Source: Apostichopus japonicus (lineage: Eukaryota > Echinodermata > Holothuroidea > Aspidochirotida > Stichopodidae). From it: 64,000 nucleotides of DNA. Of this stretch, positions 11,932-27,000 are shown piece by piece. A program made the translations under genes and the position numbers. The notes beneath the pieces are model-generated. The model worked only from the letters and a program-made list of their open reading frames with translations. It did not search any database and had not been told where the DNA came from. Position 1 is the stretch's first letter. Every line of letters begins with the position of its first letter. The DNA lies in the NCBI RefSeq assembly GCF_037975245.1, contig NC_092561.1, forward strand, positions 12,337,001-12,401,000. Reading direction: 5' to 3'.

Positions 11932-14900
11932 TACCGCACATTCGATTGATCGGTACCGCACAATCCATCGATCGGTACCGAACATTCGATTGATCGATAA
12001 CGCACATTCGATTGATCAATAACGCACATTCGATTGATCGGTACCGAACATTCGATTGATCGGTACCGCACAATCCATCGATCGGTACCGAACATTCGAT
12101 TGATCGATAACGCACATTCGATTGATCGATAACGCACAATCGATCGATCGGTACCGCACATTCGATAGATCGGTAACGCACATTCGATTGATCGGTACCG
12201 CACAATCGATCGATCGGTACCGCACATTCGATAGATCGGTACCGAACATTCGATTGATTAGTACCGCACAATCGATCGATCGGTACCGCACAATCGATCG
12301 ATCGGTACCGCACATTCGATATGATCGGTACCGAACATTCGATTGATCGATACCGAACATTCTTTCCGTCGGTATCGCACATTCGATTGATCGGTAACGC
12401 ACATTCGATTGATCGGTACCGCAAGTTCGATTGATCGATAACGCACATTCGATTGATCGGTAGCGCACATTCGAATAATCGATAACGCACATTCGTTCGT
12501 TTTACCGCACATTCAATTGATCGGTTCGGCACAATCGCTTGATCGATAACGCACATTCGATTGAACGGTACCGGACATTCGATTGATCGGTACCGCACAC
12601 TCGATTTATCGATACCGCACATTCGATTGAACGGTACGGCACATTCGATTGATCGGTACCGCACATTCGATTGATCGGTACCGAACATTCGACGGATCGG
12701 TACCGCACATTCGATTAATCGATATCTCACAATCGATCGATCGGTACCGCACATTCGATTGATCGGTACGGCAAGTTCGATTGATCGGTACCGCACATGC
12801 GATGGATCGGTATCTTACATTCCAATAATCGATAGCGCACATTCGTTCGTTTTACTGCACTTTCGATTGATCGGTACGGCACAATCGATTAATCGATAAC
12901 ACACATTCGATTGAACGGTACCGAACATTCGATTGATCGGTACCGCAATATCGATCGATCGGTACCGCACAATCGATCGATCGGTATCGCACATTCGATT
13001 GATCGGTATCGCACATTCGATTGATCGATACCGAACATTCGATTGATCGGTACCGCACATTCGATTGATCGGTACCGCACATGCGATCGATCGGTACCGC
13101 ACATTCGATTGATCGATACCGCACATTCGATTTATCGATACCAAACATTCGATAGATCGTTACGGCACATTCGATCGATCGGTACCGCACATTCGATCGA
13201 TCGATAACGCACATTCGATTGATCGGTAACGCACATTCGATTGATAGTTACCGCTAATTCCATTGATCGGTACCGCACATGCGATTGATTGGTAGCGCAC
13301 ATTCGATTTATCGATAACGCACATTCGATTGATCGGTACCGAACATTCGATTGATCGGTACCGCACAATCGATCGATCGGTACGGCACATTCGATTGATC
13401 GGTACCGCACATTCGTTTCATCGGTACCGGACATTCGATTAATCGATACCGCACATTCGTTCCGTCGGTATCGCACATTCGATTGATCGGTACCGCACAT
13501 TCGATTGATCGGTACCGCAAGTTCGATTGATCGATGACGCACATTCGATTGATCGGTAGCGCACATTCGAATAATCGATAACGCACATTCGTTCGTTTTA
13601 CCGCACATTCGATTGATCGGTTCGGCACAATCGCTTGATCGATAACGCACATTCGATTGATCGGTACCGGACATTCGATTGATCGGTACCGCACACTCGA
13701 TTTATCGATACCGCACATTCGATTGAACGGTACGGCACATTCGATTGATCGGTACGGCACATTCGATTGATCGGTACTGCACATTCGATTGATCGGTACC
13801 GCATATTCGATTGATCGGTAACGGACAATCGATTGATCGGTACCTTACATTCGATTGATCGGTAACGCACATTCGATTGATCGATAACGCACATTCGATT
13901 GATCGGTACCGAACATTCGATTTATCGATAACGCACATTCGATTGATCGGTACCGAACACTCGATTGATCGGTACCGCACAATCGATCGATCGGTACCGC
14001 ACATTCGATTGATCGGTACCGGATATTCGATTGATCGGTACCGAACATTCGACGGATCGGTACCGCACATTCGATTAATCGATACCTCACAATCGATCGA
14101 TCGGTAACGGACAATCGATTGATCGGTACCTTACATTCGATTGATCGGTAACGCACATTCGATTGATCGATAACGCACATTCGATTGATCGGTACCGAAC
14201 ATTCGATTTATCGATAACGCACATTCGATTGATCGGTACCGAACACTCGATTGATCGGTACCGCACAATCGATCGATCGGTACCGCACATTCGATTGATC
14301 GGTACCGGATATTCGATTGATCGGTACCGAACATTCGACGGATCGGTACCGCACATTCGATTAATCGATACCTCACAATCGATCGATCGGTACCGCACAT
14401 TCGATTGATCGGTACCGCACAATCCATCGATCGGTACCGAACATTCGATTGATCGATAACGCACATTCGATTGATCAATAACGCACATTCGATTGATCGG
14501 TACCGAACATTCGATTGATCGGTACCGCACAATCCATCGATCGGTACCGAACATTCGATTGATCGATAACGCACATTCGATTGATCGATAACGCACAATC
14601 GATCGATCGGTACCGCACATTCGATAGATCGGTAACGCACATTCGATTGATCGGTACCGCACAATCGATCGATCGGTACGGCACATTCGATAGATCGGTA
14701 CCGAACATTCGATTGATTAGTACCGCACAATCGATCGATCGGTACCGCACAATCGATCGATCGGTACCGCACATTCGATATGATCGGTACCGAACATTCG
14801 ATTGATCGATACCGAACATTCTTTCCGTCGGTATCGCACATTCGATTGATCGGTAACGCACATTCGATTGATCGGTACCGCAAGTTCGATTGATCGATAA

Positions 14901-17600
14901 CGCACATTCGATTGATCGGTAGCGCACATTCGAATAATCGATAACGCACATTCGTTCGTTTTACCGCACATTCGATTGATCGGTTCGGCACAATCGCTTG
15001 ATCGATAACGCACATTCGATTGAACGGTACCGGACATTCGATTGATCGGTACCGCACACTCGATTTATCGATACCGCACATTCGATTGAACGGTACGGCA
15101 CATTCGATTGATCGGTACCGCACATTCGATTGATCGGTACCGAACATTCGACGGATCGGTACCGCACATTCGATTAATCGATATCTCACAATCGATCGAT
15201 CGGTACCGCACATTCGATTGATCGGTACGGCAAGTTCGATTGATCGGTACCGCACATGCGATGGATCGGTATCTTACATTCCAATAATCGATAGCGCACA
15301 TTCGTTCGTTTTACTGCACCTTCGATTGATCGGTACGGCACAATCGATTAATCGATAACACACATTCGATTGATCGGTACCGCACATTCGATTGATCGGT
15401 ACCGCACATGCGATCGATCGGTACCGCCCATTCGATTGATCGATACCGCACATTCGATTTATCGATACCAAACATTCGATAGATCGTTACGGCACATTCG
15501 ATCGATCGGTACCGCACATTCGATCGATCGATAACGCACATTCGATTGATCGGTAACGCACATTCGATTGATAGTTACCGCTAATTCCATTGATCGGTAC
15601 CGCACATGCGATTGATTGGTAGCGCACATTCGATTTATCGATAACGCACATTCGATTGATCGGTACCGCACATTCGATTGATCGGTACCGCACAATCGAT
15701 CGATCGGTACGGCACATTCGATTGATCGGTACCGCACATTCGTTTCATCGGTACCGGACATTCGATTAATCGATACCGCACATTCGTTCCGTCGGTATCG
15801 CACATTCGATTGATCGGTACCGGACATTCGATTGATCGGTACCGCAAGTTCGATTGATCGATGACGCACATTCGATTGATCGGTACCGCACATTCGAATA
15901 ATCGATAACGCACATTCGTTCGTTTTACCGCACATTCGATTGATCGGTTCGGCACAATCGCTTGATCGATAACGCACATTCGATTGAACGGTACGGCACA
16001 TTCGATTGATCGGTACGGCACATTCGATTGATCGGTACTGCACATTCGATTGATCGGTACCGCACATTCGATTGATCGGTAACGGACAATCGATTGATCG
16101 GTACCTTACATTCGATTGATCGGTAACGCACATTCGATTGATCGGTACCGCACAATCCATCGATCGGTACCGAACATTCGATTGATCGATAACGCACATT
16201 CGATTGATCGATAACGCACAATCGATCGATCGGTACCGCACATTCGATAGATCGGTAACGCACATTCGATTGATCGGTACCGCACAATCGATCGATTGGT
16301 ACCGCACATTCGATAGATCGGTACCGAACATTCGATTGATTAGTACCGCACAATCGATCGATCGGTACCGCACAATCGATCGATCGGTACCGCACATTCG
16401 ATATGATCGGTACCGAACATTCGATTGATCGATACCGAACATTCTTTCCGTCGGTATCGCACATTCGATTGATCGGTAACGCACATTCGATTGATCGGTA
16501 CCGCAAGTTCGATTGATCGATAACGCACATTCGATTGATCGGTAGCGCACATTCGAATAATCGATAACGCACATTCGTTCGTTTTACCGCACATTCGATT
16601 GATCGGTTCGGCACAATCGCTTGATCGATAACGCACATTCGATTGAACGGTACCGGACATTTGATTGATCGGTACCGCACACTCGATTTATCGATACCGC
16701 ACATTCGATTGAACGGTACGGCACATTCGAATGATCGGTACCGCACATTCGATTGATCGGTACCGAACATTCGACGGATCGGTACCGCACATTCGATTAA
16801 TCGATATCTCACAATCGATCGATCGGTACCGCACATTCGATTGATCGGTACGGCAAGTTCGATTGATCGGTACCGCACATGCGATGGATCGGTATCTTAC
16901 ATTCCAATAATCGATAGCGCACATTCGTTCGTTTTACTGCACATTCGATTGATCGGTACGGCACAATCGATTAATCGATAACACACATTCGATTGAACGG
17001 TACCGAACATTCGATTGATCGGTACCGCACACTCGATTTATCGATACCGCACATTCGATTGAACGGTACGGCACATTCGATTGATCGGTACGGCACATTC
17101 GATTGATCGGTACTGCACATTCGATTGATCGGTACCGCACATTCGATTGATCGGTAACGGACAATCGATTGATCGGTACCTTACATTCGATTGATCGGTA
17201 ACGCACATTCGATTGATCGATAACGCACATTCGATTGATCGGTACCGAACACTCGAATGATCGGTACCGCACAATCGATCGATCGGTACCGCACATTCGA
17301 TTGATCGGTACCGGATATTCGATTGATCGGTACCGAACATTCGACGGATCGGTACCGCACATTCGATTAATCGATATCTCACAATCGATCGATCGGTACC
17401 GCAAGTTCGATTGATCGGTACCGGACATGCGATGGATCAAGAGCGCACATTCGAATAATCGATAACGCACATTCGTTCGTTTTACCGCACATTCGATTGA
17501 TCGGTACGGCACAATCGATTGATCGATAACGCACATTCGATTGATCGGTACCGGACATTCGATTGATCGGTAACGCACATTCGATTGAGCGGTACCGCAC
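11932..17600 (+). repeat. Triplicated 1.6-2.5-kb higher-order module
   Basis: The same order of variants starts near 11932, 14391 and 16141. Matching landmarks are offset by 2,459 bp between the first and second copies (for example the CAATCCATCG units at 11961 and 14420) and by 1,623 bp between the second and third. The first-to-second offset drops to 2,327 bp at the right through loss of 132 bp, exactly six monomers. Landmarks include a GATATGATCGG unit, ATTCTTTCCGTCGG and two T-run variants about 350 bp apart. Confidence 0.8.
13805..14376 (+). repeat. 286-bp tandem duplication (13 monomers)
   Basis: A run containing GGTAACGGACAATCG, a GATTTATCGATAACG unit, GGTACCGGATATTCG and a GACGGATCGG unit occurs twice with an offset of 286 bp, which is 13 x 22. 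The second copy lies at the left edge of the 10-kb duplicated unit. Confidence 0.75.
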
Positions 17601-20600
17601 ATTCGATTAATCGATATCTCACATTCGATCGATCGGTACCGCACATTCGATTGATCGGTACCGCACATTCGATTGATTGGTACCGCACAATCGATCGATC
17701 GGTACCGCAACATCGATTGATCGGTACCGAACAATTGACTGATCGGTACCGCACATTCCATCGATCGGTACCGAACATTCGATTCATCGATAACGCACAT
17801 TCGATTGATCGTTACCGAATATTCGATTGATCGGTACCGCACAATCCATCGATCGGTACCGCACATTCGATCGAGCTGTAGCGCACATTCGATTGATTGG
17901 TACCGCACATTCGATTGATCGGTACCGCACATGCGATCGATCGGTACCGCACATTCGATTGATCGATACCGCACATTCGATAGATCGGTAACGCACATTC
18001 GATTGATCGGTACCGCACAATCGATCGATCGGTACCGCACATTCGATAGATCGGTACCGAACTTTCGATTGATTAGTACCGCACATTCGATTGATCGGTA
18101 TCGTACAATCGCTTGATCGATCGGTACCGAACATTCGATTGATCGGTACAGGACATTCGATCGATCGGTACCGCACATTCGATCGATCGATAACGCACAT
18201 TCGATTGATCGGTACCGAACATTCGATTGGTCGATAACGCACATTCGATTGATCGGTACCGGACATTCGATTGATCGGTACCGCACATTCGATCGATCGA
18301 TAACGCACATTCGATTGATCGGTACCGAACATTCGATTGGTCGATAACGCACATTCGATTGATCGGTACCGAACATTCGATTGATCGGTACCGCACAATC
18401 CATCGATCGGTACCGCACATTCGATTGAGCTGTAACGCACATTCGTTTGATTGGTTCCGCACATTCGTTTGATCGGTACCGCACATGCGATTGATCGGTA
18501 CCGCACTTTCGATAGATCGATACCGCACATTCGATTTATCGATACCAAACATTCGATAGATCGGTACGGTACATTCGATTGATCGGTACTTCACATTCGA
18601 TCGATCGGTACCGCACATTCGATCGATCGATACCGCATATTCGATTGATCGGTAACGCACATTCGATTTATCGATAACGCACATTCGATTGATCGGTACC
18701 GAACAATCGATTGATCGGTACCGCATATTTGTTTTATCGGTACCGCATTTTCGATTAATCGATACCGCACATTCGTTCCGTCGGTATCGCACATTCGATT
18801 GATCGGTACCGCACATTCGATTAATCGATATCTCACAATCGATCGATCGGTACCGCACATTCGATTGATTGGTACCGCACAATCGGTCGATCGGTACTGC
18901 AACTTCGATTGGTCGGTACCGCACATTCGATTGATCGGTACCGCAAAATCCATCGATCGGTACCGAACATTCGATTGATCGATCGGTACCGCACATTCGA
19001 TTGATCGGTACCGAACATTCGATTGATCGGTACCGCGCAATCGATCGATCGATACCGCACATTCGATTGATCTGTAACGCATATTCGAATGATTGGTACC
19101 GCACAATCGATCGATCGGTACCGCATATTCGATAGATCGGTAACGCACATTCGATTGATCGGTACCGCACAATCGATCGATCGCTTTCCGCACATTCGAT
19201 AGATCGGTACCTAACATTCGATTGATTAGTACCGCACAATCGATTGATCGGTATCACACATTCGATTGATCGGTACCGAACATTCGATTTATCGATACCG
19301 CACATTCGTTCCGTCGGTATCGCACATTCGATTGATCTGTACCGCAGATTCGATTGATCAGTACCGAACATTCGATTGATTGGTACCGGACATTCGATTG
19401 ATCGGTACCGCACATTCGATTAATCGATATCTCACAATCGATCGATCGGTACCGCACATTCGATTGATCGGTACCGCACATTCGATTGATCGGTACCGCA
19501 CAATCCATCGATCGGTACCGAACATTCGATTGATCGATAACGCACATTCGATGGATCGGTAGCGCACATTCGATTGATCGGTACCCAACATTCGATTGAT
19601 CGGTACCGCACATTCGATCGATCGATACCGCCGATTCGATTGATCTGTAACACACAGTCGATTGATCGGTACCGCAAAATCGATCGATCGGTACCGCACA
19701 TTCGATAGATCGGTACCGAACATTCGAATGATTAGTACCGCACAATCGATCGATCGGTACCGCACATTCGATAGATTGGTACCGCACATTCGTTTGATCG
19801 GTACCGCACATGCGATTGATCGGTCCCGCTCATTCGATTGATCGATACCGCACATTCGATTTATCGATACCAAACATTCGATAGATCGGTACGGTACATT
19901 CGATTGATCGGGACTTCACATTCGATCGATCGGTACCGCATATTCGATCGATCGATACCGCACATTCGATTGATCGGTAACGCACATTCGATTGATCGTT
20001 ACCGCAAATTCGATCGATCGGTACCGCACATGCGATTGATCGGTACCGAACATTCGATTCATCGTTGCCGCACAATCGATCGATCGGTATCGCACATTCG
20101 ATTGATCGGTACCGCACATTCGTTTTATCGGTACCGCACATTCGATTAATCGATACCGCACATTCCTTCCGTCGGTATCGCACATTCGATTGATCTTTAC
20201 CGCACATTCGATTGATCGGTACCGCAAGTTCGATTGATCGGTACCGCACATTCGATGGATCGGTAGCGCTCATTCGAATTATCGATAACGCACATTCGTT
20301 CGTTTTACCGCACATTTGATTGATCGGTACTTCACAATCGATTGATCGATAACGCACATTCGATTGATCGATACCGCACATTCAATTTATCGATACCAAA
20401 CATTCGATAGATCGGTACGGTACATTCGATTGATCGGTACTTCACATTCGATCGATCGGTACCGCACATTCGATCGATCGATACCGCACATTCGATTGAT
20501 CGGTACCGAACATTCGATTGATCGGTAATGCACATTCGAATGATCGGTAGCGCACATTCGATTGATCGATACCGCACATTCCATTTATCGATACCGCACA

Positions 20601-23600
20601 TTCGACTGAACGGTACGGCACATTCGATTGATCGGTACGGCACACTCGATTGATCGGTACTGCACATTCGATTGATCGGTACCGCACATTCGATTGATCG
20701 GTACCGGACATACGATTGATCGGTACCGAACATTCGACGGATCGGTACCGCACATTCGATTAATCGATATCTCACTATTGATCGATCGATACCGGACATT
20801 CGATTGATCGGTACCGCACATTCGATTGATCGGTACCGCCTATGCGATGGATCGGTAGCGCACATTCGAATAATCGATAACGAATAGTCGTTCGTTTTAC
20901 CGCACATTCGATATGAACGGTACGGCACATTCGATTGATTGGTCCCGAACATTCGATTGATCGGTACCGGACATTCGATTGATCGGTACCGAACATTCGA
21001 CGGATCGGTACCGCACATTCGATTAATCGATATCTCACTATCGATCGATCGGTACCGGACATTCGATTGATCGGTACCGCACATTCGATTGATCGGTACC
21101 GCCTATGCGATGGATCGGTAGCGCACATTCGAATAATCGATAACGAATAGTCGTTCGTTTTACCGCACATTGGATTGAACGGTACGGCACAATCGATTGA
21201 TCGATAACGCACATTCGATTAATCGATATCTCACAATCGATCGATCGGTACTGAACATTCGATTGATCGGTACCGCACATTCGATTAATCGGTACCGCAC
21301 ATTCGATTGATCTGTAACGCACATACGATTGATCGGTAACGCACAATCTATTGATCGGTACCGCACATTCGATAGATCGGTATCGAACATTCGATACATC
21401 GGTACCGAACATTCGATTGATCGGTATCGCACAATCCATCGATCGGTACCGCACATTCGATTGATCGGTACCGCACATTCGATCGATCGGTACCGCACAT
21501 TCGATTGATCGATACCGCACGTTCGATTTATCGATACCAAACATTCGATAGATCGGTAGGGCACATTCGATTGATCGGTACGGCACATTCGATCGATCTG
21601 TACCGCACATTCGATCGATCGATACCGCACATTCAATTGATCGGTAACGCACATTCGATTGATCGTTACCGCAAATTCGATTGATCGGTACCGCACACGC
21701 GAGATCGGTAGCGCACATTCGATTTATCGATAACGCACATTCGATTGATCGGTACCGAACATTCGATTGATCGGTACCGCACAATCGATTGATCGGTACC
21801 GCACATTCGATTGATCGGTACCGCACATTCGTTTCATCGGTACCGCACATTCGATTGATCGATACCGTACATTCGTTCCGTAGGTATCGTATATTCGATC
21901 GATCGGTACCGCACATGCGATGGATCGGTAGCGCACATTCGAATAATCGTTACCGCACATTCGTTCGTTTTACCGCACATTCGATTGATCGGTACGGCAC
22001 AATCGATTGATCGATAACGTACATTCGATTGATCGGTACCGGAATTTCGATTGATTGGTACCGCACATTCGATTGATCGGTACCGCACATTCGATTAATC
22101 GATATCTCACAATCGATCGATCGGTACCGCACATTCGATTGATCGGTACCGCACAATCGATCGATCGGTACCGCACATTCGATAGATCGGTACCGAACAT
22201 TCGATTGATTAGTACCGCACAATCGATCAATCGGTACCGCACAATCGATCGATCGGTACCGCACATTCGATTGATCGGTACCGTACATTCGATTGATCGG
22301 TACCACACATTCGATTGATCGGTACCGAACATTCGATTGATCGATAACGCACATTCGATTGATCGGTACCGAACATTCGATTGATCGATAACGCACATTC
22401 GATTGATCGGTACCGCACATTCGATTGATCGGTACCGAACATTCGATTGATCGATAACGCACATTCGATTGATCGGTACCGCACATTCGATTGATCGGTA
22501 CCGCACAATCCATCGATCGGTACCGCACATTCGATTGATCGGTACCGCACATTCGATTGATCGATACCGAACATTCGATTGATCGATTCCGCACATTCGA
22601 TTGAGCTGTAACGCACATTCGATTGATTGGTACCGCACATTCGTTTGATCGGTACCGCACATGCGATTGATCGGTACCGCACATTCGATTGATCGATACC
22701 GCATCTTCCATTTATCGATACCAAACATTTGATCGATCGATACCGCACATTCGATTGATCGTTACTGCAAATTCGATCGATCGGTACCGCACATGCGATT
22801 GATCGGTAGCGCACATTCGATTGATTGGTACCGTACATTCGATTGATCGGTACCACACATTCGATTGATCGGTACCGAACATTCGATTGATCGATAACGC
22901 ACATTCGATTGATCGGTACCGAACATTCGATTGATCGATAACGCACATTCGATTGATCGGTACCGCACATTCGATTGATCGGTACCGAACATTCGATTGA
23001 TCGATAACGCACATTCGATTGATCGGTACCGCACATTCGATTGATCGGTACCGCACAATCCATCGATCGGTACCGCACATTCGATTGATCGGTACCGCAC
23101 ATTCGATTGATCGATACCGAACATTCGATTGATCGATTCCGCACATTCGATTGAGCTGTAACGCACATTCGATTGATTGGTACCGCACATTCGTTTGATC
23201 GGTACCGCACATGCGATTGATCGGTACCGCACATTCGATTGATCGATACCGCATCTTCCATTTATCGATACCAAACATTTGATCGATCGATACCGCACAT
23301 TCGATTGATCGTTACTGCAAATTCGATCGATCGGTACCGCACATGCGATTGATCGGTAGCGCACATTCGATTGATTGGTACCGCTCATGCGATTGATCGG
23401 TAGCGCACATTCGATTCATCGGTACCGCACAATCGATTGATCAGAACCGAACATTCGATTGATCGGTACCGCACATTCGATTGATCGATACCGCACAATC
23501 CATCGATCGGTACCGAACATTCGATTGATCGATAACGCACATTCGATTGATCGATAACGCACATTCGATTGATCGGTACCGAACATTCGATTGATCGGTA

Positions 23601-24022
23601 CCGCACATTCGATCTATCGATACCGCACATTCGATTGATCTGTAACTCACATTCGATTGATCGGTACCGCAAAATCGATTGATCGGTACCGCACATTCGA
23701 TAGATCGGTACCGCACATTCGATAGATCGGTAACGCACATTCGATTGATCGGTACCGCACAATCGATCGATAGGTACCGCACATTCGATAGATCGGTACC
23801 GAACATTCGATTGATTAGTACCGCACAATTGATCGATCGGTACCGCATAATCGATCGATCGGTACCGCACATTCGATATGATCGTTACCGAACATTCGAT
23901 TGATTAGTACCGCACAATCGATCGATCGGTATCGCACATTCGATTGATCGGTACCACACATTCAATTGATCGGTACCGAACATTCGATTGATCGATAACG
24001 CACATTCGATTGATCGGTACCG
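14153..24022 (+). repeat. 10-kb higher-order unit, copy A
   Basis: The whole order of monomer variants from about 14153 to 24022 is repeated at once in copy B. Landmarks are offset by 9,869 bp at the left (to about 17.2 kb), 9,913 bp in the middle (17.2-22.1 kb) and 10,087 bp at the right (22.1-24.07 kb). Sampled stretches are identical or differ by single bases. The unit itself contains two copies of the 1.6-2.5-kb module and the 550-bp duplication. Confidence 0.85.
22281..23380 (+). repeat. 550-bp tandem duplication (25 monomers)
   Basis: Two units at 22281-22830 and 22831-23380 share the same variant order, with matching landmarks exactly 550 bp apart (25 x 22). Examples are CCGTACATTC at 22281 and 22831, and CATCTTCCATTTATCG near 22703 and 23253. 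The same pair recurs in copy B at about 32368-33467, so this duplication is older than the 10-kb one. Confidence 0.85.
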
Positions 24023-27000
24023 AACATTCGATTGATCGATAACGCACATTCGATTGATCGGTACCGAACATTCGATTTATCGATAACGCACATTCGATTG
24101 ATCGGTACCGAACACTCGATTGATCGGTACCGCACAATCGATCGATCGGTACCGCACATTCGATTGATCGGTACCGGATATTCGATTGATCGGTACCGAA
24201 CATTCGACGGATCGGTACCGCACATTCGATTAATCGATACCTCACAATCGATCGATCGGTACCGCACATTCGATTGATCGGTACCGCACAATCCATCGAT
24301 CGGTACCGAACATTCGATTGATCGATAACGCACATTCGATTGATCAATAACGCACATTCGATTGATCGGTACCGAACATTCGATTGATCGGTACCGCACA
24401 ATCCATCGATCGGTACCGAACATTCGATTGATCGATAACGCACATTCGATTGATCGATAACGCACAATCGATCGATCGGTACCGCACATTCGATAGATCG
24501 GTAACGCACATTCGATTGATCGGTACCGCACAATCGATCGATCGGTACGGCACATTCGATAGATCGGTACCGAACATTCGATTGATTAGTACCGCACAAT
24601 CGATCGATCGGTACCGCACAATCAATCGATCGGTACCGCACATTCGATATGATCGGTACCGAACATTCGATTGATCGATACCGAACATTCTTTCCGTCGG
24701 TATCGCACATTCGATTGATCGGTAACGCACATTCGATTGATCGGTACCGCAAGTTCGATTGATCGATAACGCACATTCGATTGATCGGTAGCGCACATTC
24801 GAATAATCGATAACGCACATTCGTTCGTTTTACCGCACATTCGATTGATCGGTTCGGCACAATCGCTTGATCGATAACGCACATTCGATTGAACGGTACC
24901 GGACATTCGATTGATCGGTACCGCACACTCGATTTATCGATACCGCACATTCGATTGAACGGTACGGCACATTCGATTGATCGGTACCGCACATTCGATT
25001 GATCGGTACCGAACATTCGACGGATCGGTACCGCACATTCGATTAATCGATATCTCACAATCGATCGATCGGTACCGCACATTCGATTGATCGGTACGGC
25101 AAGTTCGATTGATCGGTACCGCACATGCGATGGATCGGTATCTTACATTCCAATAATCGATAGCGCACATTCGTTCGTTTTACTGCACCTTCGATTGATC
25201 GGTACGGCACAATCGATTAATCGATAACACACATTCGATTGATCGGTACCGCACATTCGATTGATCGGTACCGCACATGCGATCGATCGGTACCGCCCAT
25301 TCGATTGATCGATACCGCACATTCGATTTATCGATACCAAACATTCGATAGATCGTTACGGCACATTCGATCGATCGGTACCGCACATTCGATCGATCGA
25401 TAACGCACATTCGATTGATCGGTAACGCACATTCGATTGATAGTTACCGCTAATTCCATTGATCGGTACCGCACATGCGATTGATTGGTAGCGCACATTC
25501 GATTTATCGATAACGCACATTCGATTGATCGGTACCGCACATTCGATTGATCGGTACCGCACAATCGATCGATCGGTACGGCACATTCGATTGATCGGTA
25601 CCGCACATTCGTTTCATCGGTACCGGACATTCGATTAATCGATACCGCACATTCGTTCCGTCGGTATCGCACATTCGATTGATCGGTACCGGACATTCGA
25701 TTGATCGGTACCGCAAGTTCGATTGATCGATGACGCACATTCGATTGATCGGTACCGCACATTCGAATAATCGATAACGCACATTCGTTCGTTTTACCGC
25801 ACATTCGATTGATCGGTTCGGCACAATCGCTTGATCGATAACGCACATTCGATTGAACGGTACGGCACATTCGATTGATCGGTACGGCACATTCGATTGA
25901 TCGGTACTGCACATTCGATTGATCGGTACCGCACATTCGATTGATCGGTAACGGACAATCGATTGATCGGTACCTTACATTCGATTGATCGGTAACGCAC
26001 ATTCGATTGATCGGTACCGCACAATCCATCGATCGGTACCGAACATTCGATTGATCGATAACGCACATTCGATTGATCGATAACGCACAATCGATCGATC
26101 GGTACCGCACATTCGATAGATCGGTAACGCACATTCGATTGATCGGTACCGCACAATCGATCGATTGGTACCGCACATTCGATAGATCGGTACCGAACAT
26201 TCGATTGATTAGTACCGCACAATCGATCGATCGGTACCGCACAATCGATCGATCGGTACCGCACATTCGATATGATCGGTACCGAACATTCGATTGATCG
26301 ATACCGAACATTCTTTCCGTCGGTATCGCACATTCGATTGATCGGTAACGCACATTCGATTGATCGGTACCGCAAGTTCGATTGATCGATAACGCACATT
26401 CGATTGATCGGTAGCGCACATTCGAATAATCGATAACGCACATTCGTTCGTTTTACCGCACATTCGATTGATCGGTTCGGCACAATCGCTTGATCGATAA
26501 CGCACATTCGATTGAACGGTACCGGACATTTGATTGATCGGTACCGCACACTCGATTTATCGATACCGCACATTCGATTGAACGGTACGGCACATTCGAA
26601 TGATCGGTACCGCACATTCGATTGATCGGTACCGAACATTCGACGGATCGGTACCGCACATTCGATTAATCGATATCTCACAATCGATCGATCGGTACCG
26701 CACATTCGATTGATCGGTACGGCAAGTTCGATTGATCGGTACCGCACATGCGATGGATCGGTATCTTACATTCCAATAATCGATAGCGCACATTCGTTCG
26801 TTTTACTGCACATTCGATTGATCGGTACGGCACAATCGATTAATCGATAACACACATTCGATTGAACGGTACCGAACATTCGATTGATCGGTACCGCACA
26901 CTCGATTTATCGATACCGCACATTCGATTGAACGGTACGGCACATTCGATTGATCGGTACGGCACATTCGATTGATCGGTACTGCACATTCGATTGATCG

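Noticed and set aside
16934-18484. 516-codon minus-strand open frame and dozens of others of 60-505 codons
   Set aside because: They encode only the 22-residue translation of the satellite. The monomer is stop-free on that strand in every frame, so length is not evidence of a gene.
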